Part shown: positions 37,204 to 46,603 of the stretch, piece by piece | How positions within the stretch are numbered: position 1 is the stretch's first letter | How the letters are laid out: each line of letters opens with the position of its first letter | Source of the DNA: Acinetobacter baumannii | GTDB taxonomy: Bacteria > Pseudomonadota > Gammaproteobacteria > Pseudomonadales > Moraxellaceae | Assembly: GCF_016508585.1 (NCBI RefSeq) | Contig: NZ_JADVOP010000005.1 | Span: forward strand, 1-64,000 | DNA: 64,000 nucleotides | Direction of reading: 5' to 3' | Notes under the pieces: generated by a model | What the model was told of the DNA's origin: nothing | Seen by the model: the letters and a program-made list of their open reading frames with translations, nothing else | The model's database searches: none | Translations under genes and position numbers: made by a program

Positions 37204-39084
37204 ATGCATTATCCTAAAGTTTACGATGTCATTGTTATCGGTGGCGGTCACGCAGGTACGGAAGCGGCACTTGCTGCGGCGCGTATGGGTCGACAGACTC
37301 TGCTTTTGACTCATAACATTGAGACTTTAGGGCAGATGAGCTGTAACCCTGCTATCGGTGGAATTGGTAAATCCCATCTTGTTCGCGAAATCGATGCGTT
37401 GGGTGGAGCAATGGCTCTCGCTGCCGATAAAGGCGGTATCCAGTTCCGAATCCTGAATTCTCGTAAAGGGGCTGCTGTACGTGCAACTCGTGCCCAAGCT
37501 GACCGTATTCGCTATAAGGCGGCAATTCGTCACACCTTGGAGAATCAAGCCAACCTAGACATTTTCCAACAAGCTGCTGATGATCTTATTGTTGAAGGCG
37601 ATACCGTTAAAGGTGTCGTCACTCAAATGGGTATTCGCTTCGATGCGAAAACGGTTGTGTTGACGACTGGTACCTTCTTGGGTGGTGTTATTCATGTTGG
37701 ATTAAACAATTCTTCGGGTGGTCGTGCAGGTGATCCACCTTCGATTTCTCTGGCGGCTCGTTTACGCGAATTAAACTTGCCAGTAGGACGTTTAAAGACA
37801 GGTACACCACCGCGTATTGATGCACGCTCAGTTGATTTTTCTGTGATGATCCCACAACCGGGTGACTTCCCATCTCCAACCATGTCATTCATGGGAGATG
37901 TGTCTATGCATCCAGAACAGGTGAACTGTTATATTACCCATACTAACGAGCGTACCCATGAAATTATTCGTGGTGGCTTAGATCGTTCGCCGATGTATAC
38001 CGGGGTGATTGAAGGGGTAGGTCCACGTTATTGCCCATCCATTGAAGATAAAATTCATAAATTTGCTGACAAAGACTCGCATCAGGTTTTCTTGGAGCCT
38101 GAAGGTCTGGATACACATGAGCTCTATCCAAATGGTATTTCTACGTCATTGCCATTTGATGTGCAGTTTGAGTTGGTACGTTCAATCCGCGGGATGGAAA
38201 ATGCACATATTCTTCGCCCGGGCTATGCAATTGAATATGATTATTTCAACCCGCAGTCGCTGAAATTCTCTTTGGAAACAAAATCCATTAATAACCTCTA
38301 TTTTGCTGGTCAGATCAATGGTACAACAGGTTATGAAGAAGCAGGTGCCCAAGGTTTACTGGCAGGATTAAATGCTGCCCGCCGTGCTTGGGATCAAGAG
38401 CAATGGACACCTAAGCGTGATGAAGCGTACATGGGTGTCTTGGTTGATGACTTGATTACTTTAGGCACAAAAGAACCGTACCGTATGTTTACTTCACGGG
38501 CAGAATACCGTTTGATGCTTCGTGAAGACAATGCAGATCAGCGTTTAACAGCCATTGGTCGTGAAATGGGCTTGGTAGATGATGAACGTTGGGCTGCATA
38601 CTGTGAAAAAATGGAAGCAGTCGAAAAAGAAACAGGTCGTTTGCAACATCTTTGGGCGGCACCAAATAATCCAATGGGCAAAAAATTCGTTGAAATGACC
38701 GGTGCAGATTTGTCCAAAGAATGTTCTGCGATCGACTTGCTCAAACGTCCAAATATCAATTTCTCTCAAATTGCGGAATTGACAGGCTCTGAAGTGTCTG
38801 CATTCGTTGGTGAGCAAATCGAAATTGCAGTGAAATATGCGGGCTATATCAATCGTCAGCAAGAGGATGTTGCTCAAATGAAGCGTTTGGAAGATACTAA
38901 AATTCCTGCCGATTTTGACTATGATGCTGTTTCAGGTCTTTCTCGTGAAATTACCATGAAACTTAAAAATGTATTGCCAGAAACGCTTGCACAAGCGAGT
39001 CGAATTCCGGGCGTAACACCTGCGGCTGTTCAATTGGTGATGATTACCATTCGTAAACATAATCAAATGAAAAAGTCATCGTAG
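37204..39084 (+). CDS. mnmG: tRNA uridine-34 modification enzyme MnmG (GidA)
   Basis: FAD enzyme that with MnmE installs cmnm5U at tRNA position 34. At 626 residues it is full length. The N-terminal dinucleotide fold [21 protein letters not shown], the [14 protein letters not shown] segment, the conserved [16 protein letters not shown] motif (here [18 protein letters not shown]) and the C-terminal helical domain are all present. A strong terminator follows. Confidence 0.97.
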   Translation: MHYPKVYDVIVIGGGHAGTEAALAAARMGRQTLLLTHNIETLGQMSCNPAIGGIGKSHLVREIDALGGAMALAADKGGIQFRILNSRKGAAVRATRAQADRIRYKAAIRHTLENQANLDIFQQAADDLIVEGDTVKGVVTQMGIRFDAKTVVLTTGTFLGGVIHVGLNNSSGGRAGDPPSISLAARLRELNLPVGRLKTGTPPRIDARSVDFSVMIPQPGDFPSPTMSFMGDVSMHPEQVNCYITHTNERTHEIIRGGLDRSPMYTGVIEGVGPRYCPSIEDKIHKFADKDSHQVFLEPEGLDTHELYPNGISTSLPFDVQFELVRSIRGMENAHILRPGYAIEYDYFNPQSLKFSLETKSINNLYFAGQINGTTGYEEAGAQGLLAGLNAARRAWDQEQWTPKRDEAYMGVLVDDLITLGTKEPYRMFTSRAEYRLMLREDNADQRLTAIGREMGLVDDERWAAYCEKMEAVEKETGRLQHLWAAPNNPMGKKFVEMTGADLSKECSAIDLLKRPNINFSQIAELTGSEVSAFVGEQIEIAVKYAGYINRQQEDVAQMKRLEDTKIPADFDYDAVSGLSREITMKLKNVLPETLAQASRIPGVTPAAVQLVMITIRKHNQMKKSS

Positions 39085-39100
39085 ATGATCATCGGTAAAG

Positions 39101-39126
39101 AAGCCCGCTTGATGCGGGCTTTTTTA
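39101..39126 (+). terminator. Terminator after mnmG
   Basis: AAGCCCGC (39101-39108) / GCGGGCTT (39114-39121), loop TTGAT, then a T run. Confidence 0.92.
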
Positions 39127-39210
39127 TATCTGAAATAATGCATCTTCGTTTGTTGAAAATATATGGTCTTTATGACAATATAAAATAAAGTGATCAGTTT
39201 AGAGAACAAC

Positions 39211-40155
39211 ATGAACAAGCAAGATCGAATTAAAGGTGCGATTTATGGCTTATTGGTCGGGGATGCCGTCGGTGTGCCTTATGAGTTTAATCTACCTGAG
39301 CAGTTACCTGAATATGATCAAATTGATATGCTGCCCCCTGCTTGTTTTTCTAAGACCTATCCAGAAATTCCTATAGGAACTTGGTCTGATGATGGAGCGC
39401 AAGCCCTGAGTTTACTGGATTCACTCCTGTATAACCATGAAATGGATGCAGAAGATCTGATGAGGCGACTGTGTAACTGGTATCAATACGGGTATATGGC
39501 AGTTGATTATGAAGTTTTCGATGTGGGGGTGCAAACAGCTGAAGCGATAAGAAAGTACAGGTCGGGCGTCCCTCTATCTCAGGTTGCTAAAAATGATGAA
39601 TACGCCAACGGTAATGGTTCTCTCATGCGGGTATTACCTCTAGCCTTGTGGCATCAAGGTTCAGACCGACAGTTGATTGAAGATGCATATGCGCAATCGC
39701 ATGTGACCCACGCGCACCTAAGATCAAAAGTATGTTGTGCTCTATATTGTTTATGGGCGAGAGCCATTTTAAATGGTTTAGGGATTGAAGTTGCCTGGTC
39801 GGATGCAGTGGAAAAATTACGTAACTGTTTACAGGATCGACCTGAAGATTTGCAACAGCTTGAATTTCATATTCGTCCAGACGAATTAAGTCAGGGCACA
39901 GGGAGTGGTTATGTGGTTGATTGTTTAAAATCAGCCAGATATGTCTTACAACAGCAGACATATCAAGATGTGATTAAAAGCGCAGTTGCATTAGGACGAG
40001 ATACTGATACAACAGCATGTGTGGCTGGCGGTATTGCAGGACTATATTTTGGTTATCGTGATATTCCTCAGTCATGGCTGGATCAATTAAGAGGGAAACA
40101 GTTGGTAGAGCCTTTATTGGAAAAACTTAATCTTCACATGACAACCCAGAAATGA
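39211..40155 (+). CDS. ADP-ribosylglycohydrolase family protein
   Basis: A 314-residue protein of the DraG/ARH family, which removes ADP-ribose from proteins or small molecules using two Mg ions. The start MNKQDRIKGAIYG at 39211 is preferred over a GTG 21 bases earlier. The first metal motif reads GTWSDDGAQA (usual form GTWTDDT), and the last one GRDTDTTACVAGGIAGLYFG is canonical. A middle NGNGSLMRVLPL segment is also typical. No partner ADP-ribosyltransferase is visible nearby. Confidence 0.87.
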   Translation: MNKQDRIKGAIYGLLVGDAVGVPYEFNLPEQLPEYDQIDMLPPACFSKTYPEIPIGTWSDDGAQALSLLDSLLYNHEMDAEDLMRRLCNWYQYGYMAVDYEVFDVGVQTAEAIRKYRSGVPLSQVAKNDEYANGNGSLMRVLPLALWHQGSDRQLIEDAYAQSHVTHAHLRSKVCCALYCLWARAILNGLGIEVAWSDAVEKLRNCLQDRPEDLQQLEFHIRPDELSQGTGSGYVVDCLKSARYVLQQQTYQDVIKSAVALGRDTDTTACVAGGIAGLYFGYRDIPQSWLDQLRGKQLVEPLLEKLNLHMTTQK

Positions 40156-40638
40156 AGATGGATATCAATCAAGAGATTATTGTGCTTGTACTGTCTTGAT
40201 TTATCTACTTTAAAATCGAGATGTTCCCTAAAACATGATGAAACAAGACTTTAAGTTGTTGAAAAAATAATCTGGGTAAAGTCTTGTTGAATAGTCTGTT
40301 AGTTTCATATTCAGCCCTCGGTTTGAACTCTTTTGTTCCAATATGATCAGTTAAGTCTGCTAAGGGTGACATTTTGCATACCCATATCGAAGCTCACAGC
40401 AAAATTTTTCGCTGAGCAGCAATATATTCATTTAATTAAAAAACAACATTTTATAAAAGCAACCATAGCATGGACAGTTGCTAATGATGTTCCGAGTATC
40501 GTATTTCAACAAGACGGGTATAACGTTATCAAAATAATTCTTAAACAGAATTGGTGAAAAATAAAGCAATTTTAATTATTTTTCAGTATGAACAAACGCG
40601 GTTATAGTCAATCTACATTCAAACGAGAGGTGGTGACT
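40156..40638 (+). other. Intergenic, with a possible short ORF
   Basis: A TTG-initiated 74-codon frame at 40333-40557 ends ATIAWTVANDVPSIVFQQDG..., which has protein-like composition but no clear ribosome site. It could be a remnant. The rest shows nothing recognisable. Confidence 0.3.
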
Positions 40639-40695
40639 ATGACGATGAAATCAATCCGTTACAACAATGCTGAACTTGCGTGCTGTCTGATGTGA
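40639..40695 (+). CDS. 18-residue leader-like peptide with Cys-Cys
   Basis: MTMKSIRYNNAELACCLM, starting at ATG with GAGAGG about ten bases upstream. It is short and ends in a tandem cysteine, which resembles attenuation leader peptides or ribosome-arrest uORFs. The next gene (WYL regulator) is on the opposite strand, so no gene to attenuate is obvious. Confidence 0.5.
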   Translation: MTMKSIRYNNAELACCLM

Positions 40696-40808
40696 TGTTC
40701 AACTTTCTCCAATTTAAACTCATGTCTTGTGGACATGTAAAAATGTGACGTGAGTTTTAATCAGCGCAAAATAATAAAATTCAAAAAAAACAAAAACAAT
40801 AAAAGATC

Positions 40809-40830
40809 AGAGCCGAGAGGCTCTTTTTTA
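40809..40830. terminator. Terminator, probably bidirectional
   Basis: AGAGCC (40809-40814) / GGCTCT (40819-40824) with GAGA tetraloop, then TTTTTA. It ends the plus-strand short unit and may also stop the minus-strand WYL gene. Confidence 0.75.
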
Positions 40831-40876
40831 TTGAGTACTTGTATCTAGAACTTATATCTATGTTGGTTAAATTGAA

Positions 40877-41872
40877 TCATTCGATTTCATGAACTGCATT
40901 AAAAACTTCTAAGGGTTCGATTCTAACAATCTTTTTACCAAAACTTCTCAGCCACCATACCAATTGTGAAGTAAAGGGAACTACTGCACTTACTTGATAC
41001 AGTTGCTCATTTAATTGTTCAACTTTTTGCTCTTTGCTGAGCTGACTTTCTGTAAAGTATTGCGCATCATCTTCGTGCATCACGAGTTTTAATTCAACAT
41101 GCTTGGTGGGCTGAGAAAAATCAACTCTAAAGCCAAGCGCTCCTGAATCAATATATTCATCAATATCAAATTTAACGGGATGTAATGCCCGAAGATCTAA
41201 AACCGTTGCGGATTTAAAACGATGTAAGGCAAAGGTTTGGACTTCGGTTTTATCATGTCTGGTACAAATCAGATAAATAATTGCACCTTTTTGCACCAAG
41301 CCTAAAGGATTGAGGATATAAGTTTTTTCCTCACCTTGATGCCCTCTTGAGCGATAGACACACTCAATTTGCTTATCTTGGAGTAATCCTTCATAGATAG
41401 CCTGTTGTGCCTGTCTCTCAACTAAAGGCGGGATCACAGGTTGACTTGCAGGTACAATACGAACACGATTAATCCATTGTCGAACATTATTCTGAGTTGA
41501 CAAGCTACGACGAGCCAAATCAAACCAAGGATTCATTTCATCAATCAAACTTGGTGGTAAAAGGTGCTTTAAATGTTCCTCAACCATCATAAATGTGACT
41601 GCTTGAGAACTGGTCATATGCGGTAAGCTTTGAATTGGTGCATCTGAGCGCCAACGCCAACCTTGAGGCACAGTCTTATTGCTTTCAATCGGAAAACGTT
41701 GCGCGATTTGATTGAGATCTCGCTGAATGGTACGCAGACTGATCTCAATTCCTTCACGTTCTAAGACTTCTTGTAATTCACGTGTGCCCATCCACTTACC
41801 CGTAGAAAGTCGGGATAAAATTTGCCATTGGCGATAGAGGCTGTTCGAGGTTTCTTTTTCTTGTGCAGACAT
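40877..41872 (-). CDS. WYL-domain transcription regulator
   Basis: A 331-residue regulator. An N-terminal winged helix (LYRQWQILSRLSTGKWMGTRELQEVLEREGI...LRTIQRDLNQIA, about 12-60) is followed by a WYL sensory domain (CVYRSRGHQGEEKTYILNPLGLVQKGAIIYLICTR...FALHRFKSATVLD) and the WCX C-terminal extension. WYL domains are thought to bind nucleotides or nucleic acid. It is divergent from the ATP-grasp/Anbu operon, which makes that operon a candidate target. Confidence 0.88.
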   Translation of the reverse strand: MSAQEKETSNSLYRQWQILSRLSTGKWMGTRELQEVLEREGIEISLRTIQRDLNQIAQRFPIESNKTVPQGWRWRSDAPIQSLPHMTSSQAVTFMMVEEHLKHLLPPSLIDEMNPWFDLARRSLSTQNNVRQWINRVRIVPASQPVIPPLVERQAQQAIYEGLLQDKQIECVYRSRGHQGEEKTYILNPLGLVQKGAIIYLICTRHDKTEVQTFALHRFKSATVLDLRALHPVKFDIDEYIDSGALGFRVDFSQPTKHVELKLVMHEDDAQYFTESQLSKEQKVEQLNEQLYQVSAVVPFTSQLVWWLRSFGKKIVRIEPLEVFNAVHEIE

Positions 41873-42175
41873 GTCAAATATCGTTGAAATCGTGAAGGTT
41901 TAAGGGAAATAAATCAGCTACACAATAGAAAAATAAAAAACTTTCTGCAAGTTCTATCCTTAAATTAGTTTGTTAGACTTTGAAAACACTCACTAAAAAA
42001 TTTTGAAACAAGTTCAATCAAAACTCACATTGAGCTCAACAGTAAACAATGAATTAATAAATGATGGTTAAAAGATTTAATCCTGATGCTGAAAAAACAT
42101 TTTAAGGCACAATGATTGTTGGCATTGATATTGCTTGATTGATCCTGCCCCCAGAGAACATAAGAAGAGGTTTGT
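41873..42175 (+). other. Divergent promoter region of the ATP-grasp operon
   Basis: 303 bp between the WYL gene and the operon. It holds a strong sigma-54 promoter match at 42119-42136 and, just before the start, AAGAAGAGG as ribosome site. No palindrome matching a known activator site stands out. Confidence 0.55.
42119..42136 (+). promoter_or_regulatory. Sigma-54-type promoter of the ATP-grasp/Anbu operon
   Basis: TTGGCATTGATATTGCTT matches the -24/-12 consensus TGGCAC-N5-TTGC at all positions but one, with GG at 42121 and GC at 42133 exactly 12 apart. A weaker overlapping match (AGGCAC-N5-TTGT) starts at 42105. The start codon is about 40 bases downstream of the -12 box. Confidence 0.6.
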
Positions 42176-43777
42176 ATGCTAAAAGAAACGATGGATACAA
42201 ATTCAAGTAATGAAAATTATGCAGAACGTTTTGCTGTGCCAATGATTGAAGAACAGACTCAGGTGAAGACAGGCGAATTAAAAGAGATAAAAAATATTCA
42301 AGCAGGTGTTCATTTAAATATTGATATGCAGCAACCAGCTATGCATTTACTTAAACAACTCGATTCTATTTTCTTTAATGAAATGACTGACGATCATGTC
42401 CTTTGCACTGAGACAGCAGAAAAAATTGAGCATTGGTTATCTCAGCATAGTATTTATGCACTTGAAAAATTAAATGAAACAGCAAAAGCACATTTTTTAT
42501 ATCAAGGGATTACCTTCGCTGTATATGGAGAACAATCTGGAATTGACCGCACCATTCCCTTTGATTTGATTCCACGAGTAATTGCCAAACAACAATGGAA
42601 CAAAATCGAGGCAGGCTGTAAACAGCGTATTCAAGCGTTAAATTTGTTTCTTGCAGATATTTATCATCAGCAAAATATTTTGAGAGAGGGGCTTATTCCC
42701 GAGTTACCTGTGCTTTCACATGAAGCGTATCAGCCGATCATGATGAATCACTGTTTGAATGGAAATATATATAGTCAAATCAGTGGGATCGATATTGTCC
42801 GTGATCGACAAGGGGAGTTCTTTGTCTTAGAAGATAACCTGCGCACTCCATCAGGTGTATCCTACATGATTGAAAGTCGCAAGATGAGTCAAAAATTAAT
42901 GCCTGAATTATGCAATCAACAGGTTGCAAATATTGAGCAGTATCCGCAGCTTTTGCGTGAGATTCTTGCTGAAAATTCAAGAGTAAGTACACCTGTAATC
43001 GTAGTGCTGACACCCGGGCGTTATAACAGTGCGTATTATGAACATTCATTTTTGGCAAGGGAAATGGGTGTACCCTTAGTGACATCACGTGATCTTTTTG
43101 TTGAAAACGACAAGGTTTATGTGAAAACCATCCGAGGTCGCCGGCAGGTTGATGTAATTTATAGACGTTTGGATGATGCTTTTTTAGATCCTTTATGCTT
43201 TAGACCTGACAGTTCTTTAGGTGTTGCAGGGCTGATGTCTGCTTACTTAAGTGGCAATGTGGTCATTGCAAATGCACCTGGTACCGGGGTTGCAGATGAT
43301 AAATCCATTTATCCATATGTGGATCAAATGATTGCTTATTATTTGAATGAAAAGCCAATTTTATCCAACGTACCAACTTATCAATGTCGTGAAGCTGAAG
43401 CATTGGATTTTGTTTTGAAACATATTGATCAATTGGTGATTAAAGAAGCGCAGGGTTCTGGTGGTTATGGGATGCTGATCGGACCTAAAGCCACTGAGCA
43501 AGAAATTGATTTGTTTAAAATGAAATTAATCGCTACGCCTTCAGCATATATCGCACAACCGACGTTAGATTTATCAGTAGCGCCAACATTAACCTCACAA
43601 GGGATTGCTGAACGTCATATAGATTTACGACCATTTATTTTAACCTCACCTGAACGAATAGAAATCGTCCCGGGTGGTTTGACCCGAGTGGCAATGCAAC
43701 AAGGTTCATTGGTGGTTAACTCATCACAAGGTGGTGGAATTAAGGATACCTGGGTGATTGATGAATATTCAATTTAA
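42176..43777 (+). CDS. Circularly permuted ATP-grasp amide-ligase-like protein
   Basis: A 533-residue protein of the circularly permuted ATP-grasp family (former DUF404/DUF407, COG2308). Landmarks are FFVLEDNLRTPSGVSYM, VVLTPGRYNSAYYEHSFLAREMGVPLV, the nucleotide-loop-like EAQGSGGYGMLIG near 420 and the end SSQGGGIKDTWV. The family is predicted to join amino acids or peptides, and is widely encoded with alpha-E, transglutaminase and Anbu genes as here. It is the first gene of the operon. Confidence 0.88.
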   Translation: MLKETMDTNSSNENYAERFAVPMIEEQTQVKTGELKEIKNIQAGVHLNIDMQQPAMHLLKQLDSIFFNEMTDDHVLCTETAEKIEHWLSQHSIYALEKLNETAKAHFLYQGITFAVYGEQSGIDRTIPFDLIPRVIAKQQWNKIEAGCKQRIQALNLFLADIYHQQNILREGLIPELPVLSHEAYQPIMMNHCLNGNIYSQISGIDIVRDRQGEFFVLEDNLRTPSGVSYMIESRKMSQKLMPELCNQQVANIEQYPQLLREILAENSRVSTPVIVVLTPGRYNSAYYEHSFLAREMGVPLVTSRDLFVENDKVYVKTIRGRRQVDVIYRRLDDAFLDPLCFRPDSSLGVAGLMSAYLSGNVVIANAPGTGVADDKSIYPYVDQMIAYYLNEKPILSNVPTYQCREAEALDFVLKHIDQLVIKEAQGSGGYGMLIGPKATEQEIDLFKMKLIATPSAYIAQPTLDLSVAPTLTSQGIAERHIDLRPFILTSPERIEIVPGGLTRVAMQQGSLVVNSSQGGGIKDTWVIDEYSI

Positions 43778-43813
43778 TCATTCCTTAGTCATCCCAACCA
43801 AAGGAGAGTACAG

Positions 43814-44422
43814 ATGATTTTACTCAGTACAAATGCACAAAATATATTTTGGTTAGGGCGTTATTTGACCCGAATTCAATATTTATGTAGCCAGTTCCCA
43901 TTCAAAACCAATGAGCTGGCTCTAAGTTATGCAAACGCATTTTGCTTGCCTGCATTTGATGCCAGCTCTTTGAATGAACTTATTTTGGATGCTGAACAAC
44001 CTGCATCATTTCACCAACAGTTTTCTTGCGCGAAAAATAACATTCACGACTTACGCGGCGTTATTTCTGCAAAATCATTTGCAGAGTTAAATCAACTGTT
44101 ACATCAAGCAGAGCAGAATGCCAGTTTTATCTGTGATGTTTGTGAAGAATGTAATGATGTATTGGAGGCTGAAGATGACGAGTTGCTTTTTCTATTTTTT
44201 AGTTTAGGGCAAAAGATGGAACAATTTGATCGACAGCTACGTTTAGATCAAGATAAATCAGCCACAGTTGCTCAATTGAATGCGGTAATCAGTAGTTTGA
44301 ATCAGCATGGGATGTGTAGTTTGCCTGAAGTTTGGGAGGAATTAAAAAAGCAGCCTAATCGAATGAATTACTATCATTTTAGTGATCATATTGATTCCTT
44401 GTTTGAATTGGATCGCTTATGA
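43814..44422 (+). CDS. Short alpha-E domain protein
   Basis: An alpha-E family protein (DUF403, COG2307), identified by the family-like start LLSTNAQNIFWLGRYLTRIQYL and its place after the ATP-grasp gene. At 202 residues it is about 100 short of the usual 300. The helical pattern continues through the middle, but the common internal and C-terminal parts are missing or strongly changed. No frameshift is visible; the gene ends cleanly and overlaps the transglutaminase start by four bases, so it looks compacted rather than broken. Confidence 0.72.
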   Translation: MILLSTNAQNIFWLGRYLTRIQYLCSQFPFKTNELALSYANAFCLPAFDASSLNELILDAEQPASFHQQFSCAKNNIHDLRGVISAKSFAELNQLLHQAEQNASFICDVCEECNDVLEAEDDELLFLFFSLGQKMEQFDRQLRLDQDKSATVAQLNAVISSLNQHGMCSLPEVWEELKKQPNRMNYYHFSDHIDSLFELDRL

Positions 44423-45198
44423 AACTTATGATTAACCATCAAACCCATTATCAGTATTCTGACTGGGCAAAAAATAGCATTCAGTATATAAAAATGACGC
44501 CACAGTCGAACCGGCATCAACAGGTGACAGGTTGGCAAATCAGTATACCTGGAGAAAAACAGTATAAAAAAGACGCGTTTAATAATATTTGGTTGACCAG
44601 TTCGCAAATAGAGTCTTATCAACAAATGTTGATTATGGCACAGGGTATTGTTGAAATTAATACAGCTGACCAGTTTGGATTGCAGGATTCTCTTTCTCCT
44701 GCCGTGTTTTTACAACCTACCAATGCGACACAGTGCAATGATGAAATGATTGCTTTTGCAGCATACTATTTACCAGAGAAAAGTTGGGCTAACTTTCAGA
44801 AATTAGCTGCTGCAATACTGCAGCATATGCCGTATATGACGGCAAGTACGACTGTGACTCATACGGCTATAGAATCCTTTTCTGCTCAGCAAGGGGTTTG
44901 TCAGGATCATAGTCATGTTTTGATCGCAATGGCGAAAGCGGTGGGTGTTCCGGCACGCTATGTCTCAGGCTATTTATATGTGAACAATCAATCGCATCTT
45001 GCAAGCCATGCTTGGACAGAAGTTTTTTTAGCAGGGCAATGGCATGTCATTGATGTAAGCAATCAACTATTTTGCCCACACGCTCATGTATATGTTGCCG
45101 TTGGACGGGATTATTGGGATGTGGCTCCCGTTCGTGGTGTGCGTGAACATGGCGGAGTAGAAACCATGTATTCTATCGTTCAAGTGCTTGCATGCTAA
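44419..45198 (+). CDS. Transglutaminase-like cysteine peptidase
   Basis: A 259-residue transglutaminase-core protein. The N-terminal beta domain (LMINHQTHYQYSDWAKNS) is followed by the papain-like core with Cys in QQGVCQDHSHVLIAMAKAVGVPARYVSGYL, His in HAWTEVFLAGQWHVIDVSN and the Asp in the same segment. Family members act as peptidases, amide ligases or non-catalytic scaffolds. ATGA overlap with the preceding alpha-E gene. Confidence 0.87.
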   Translation: MKLMINHQTHYQYSDWAKNSIQYIKMTPQSNRHQQVTGWQISIPGEKQYKKDAFNNIWLTSSQIESYQQMLIMAQGIVEINTADQFGLQDSLSPAVFLQPTNATQCNDEMIAFAAYYLPEKSWANFQKLAAAILQHMPYMTASTTVTHTAIESFSAQQGVCQDHSHVLIAMAKAVGVPARYVSGYLYVNNQSHLASHAWTEVFLAGQWHVIDVSNQLFCPHAHVYVAVGRDYWDVAPVRGVREHGGVETMYSIVQVLAC

Positions 45199-45270
45199 TC
45201 AGTTGAGTGGTAAATAATGTCTTTATTATAAAAGTGATCCATTTCGATTTTTAGTTGTATAGGTAGTTCC

Positions 45271-46005
45271 ATGACATATTGCTGTGCTTTAAGACTCAAA
45301 CAAGGTTTAGTATTTATCAGTGATACTCGAACCAATGCAGGAGTCGATCACATTTCGGTATATCGTAAGCTCTATACATTTGGAATTGAAGGTGAACGAT
45401 TCATTTGTATTCAGACCTCAGGGAATCTCGCTACAACCCAAGCCGTGATTGGGTATTTGGAAAATCACTTGGCTTTAAAACAAGAACCTAATTTATATAG
45501 CGTCAATACCATGTTTGAGGCAGCGGGTCTGATTGGACAGACTTTACGTAAAGTCATTGCAGACGTAACTGAAGATACACAAGAGCAGAGTAATTATTAC
45601 TGTAGTTTGTTGGTGGGTGGACAAATCAGTGGCGAAGAGATGCAACTTTACAATATCTACCCACAAGGAAACTTTATTTCTGCGACCAGTGATACGCCGT
45701 ATTTTCAGATTGGTGAAAGCAAATATGGTAAGCCGATTTTAGATCGGGCATTGAGTTATGATATGCCTTTGGATGAAGCATTGCGCTGTAGCTTAATTTC
45801 ATTTGATTCAACATTACGCTCGAATGTTTCAGTCGGTATGCCGTTAGATGCCATGATCTACAATAAAGACTGTTTAAAAATTCCTAAAGGAAAACGAATT
45901 GTGGAAGATGATCCATATTTTCAGCATATCAGTAAGCAATGGTCTGAAACTCTAAAAAAAGGGCTGCAAGATCTGCCAAAACCCACAGTAGATTATTTTG
46001 AGTAA
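45271..46005 (+). CDS. Anbu-type proteasome-related NTN hydrolase
   Basis: A 244-residue NTN hydrolase related to proteasome beta subunits, of the Anbu (COG3484) kind. After removal of Met1 the catalytic Thr would be residue 2 (MTYCCALRLKQGLVFISDTRTNAG); the conserved Asp and Arg of SDTRTNAG and the Lys in YRKLY fit the NTN site. Anbu is regularly encoded with ATP-grasp, alpha-E and transglutaminase genes, exactly the set here. Substrate unknown. Confidence 0.87.
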   Translation: MTYCCALRLKQGLVFISDTRTNAGVDHISVYRKLYTFGIEGERFICIQTSGNLATTQAVIGYLENHLALKQEPNLYSVNTMFEAAGLIGQTLRKVIADVTEDTQEQSNYYCSLLVGGQISGEEMQLYNIYPQGNFISATSDTPYFQIGESKYGKPILDRALSYDMPLDEALRCSLISFDSTLRSNVSVGMPLDAMIYNKDCLKIPKGKRIVEDDPYFQHISKQWSETLKKGLQDLPKPTVDYFE

Positions 46006-46094
46006 GCTTTTGAGTGAATCGAAAGCGGCGTTAATTAAAATTTAATCTTTATGGACTATTTTCATATCTATGATCATTTATAAATGTTAAGAAC

Positions 46095-46520
46095 ATGGAA
46101 TTAGTTCAACTTTGTTATGTTTCAAGCATTAACTTAAAAGACCTCCATCTTGTTGCTGAATTTAAACAGGCTATGCGTCGTGCTATGACATTTTTTTCTG
46201 AACAGCATATCCATGGTGTTTCATTTTATGCAAATGAATATTTTTTACATTGTTTTGAAGGTGATGCTAAATCGATAGATTTAATTTATCAACATATCTT
46301 GAATCACCAAGATCAGCATTGTCGTTTTTGCTTCCTTAACACTATTGATGAGTTTCACTTTGCAGCGTGGCAAATGAAGTACGTTGATCGCAATGGATTG
46401 GTCAGTATTTTTTGTAAAAAATGTGGTCTAAATCATTTTAAACCCATGAGCCTGACTGATCAACAAATCGTCGAACTTATGCAAATACTCTCTGCTCGAA
46501 CAACAGTAAAACAGAATTAA
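46095..46520 (+). CDS. BLUF-domain protein lacking key flavin-site residues
   Basis: A 141-residue single BLUF domain. The flavin-stacking strand QLCYVS keeps the Tyr (Tyr8). In the helix before the second strand, where BLUF proteins have Asn, it reads MTFFSEQHIHG: the Asn is Phe. In FLHCFEG the usual light-switch Gln is His. The later FAAWQMKYV keeps Trp and Met. So two residues needed for the classic photocycle are gone, while the fold pattern remains. It precedes an intact BLUF gene by 83 bp and is probably a diverged paralog. Confidence 0.82.
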   Translation: MELVQLCYVSSINLKDLHLVAEFKQAMRRAMTFFSEQHIHGVSFYANEYFLHCFEGDAKSIDLIYQHILNHQDQHCRFCFLNTIDEFHFAAWQMKYVDRNGLVSIFCKKCGLNHFKPMSLTDQQIVELMQILSARTTVKQN

Positions 46521-46603
46521 ATTTTTGAATAATAAAATGTTAAAACTTGTATATTGAATCATAATTGTTTATAACACTATAAAGATAAAATTAGAAGAAT
46601 TAC

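Larger units (their letters stand above)
40603..40830 (+). ncRNA. Candidate short transcript with peptide, alternative hairpins and terminator
   Basis: A TATAGT -10-like box at 40603-40608 (weak -35) precedes the ribosome site and 18-codon frame at 40639-40695. Further on, AAACTCATGTC (40716-40726) can pair with GACGTGAGTTT (40747-40757, one G-U), or its CATGTC end can pair with GACATG (40732-40737); the two pairings exclude each other. A terminator ends the unit. No plus-strand gene follows within it. Confidence 0.45.

Noticed and set aside
38545..38877. 110-codon frame opposite mnmG
   Set aside because: Antisense shadow, rich in Phe and Cys as expected from the complement.
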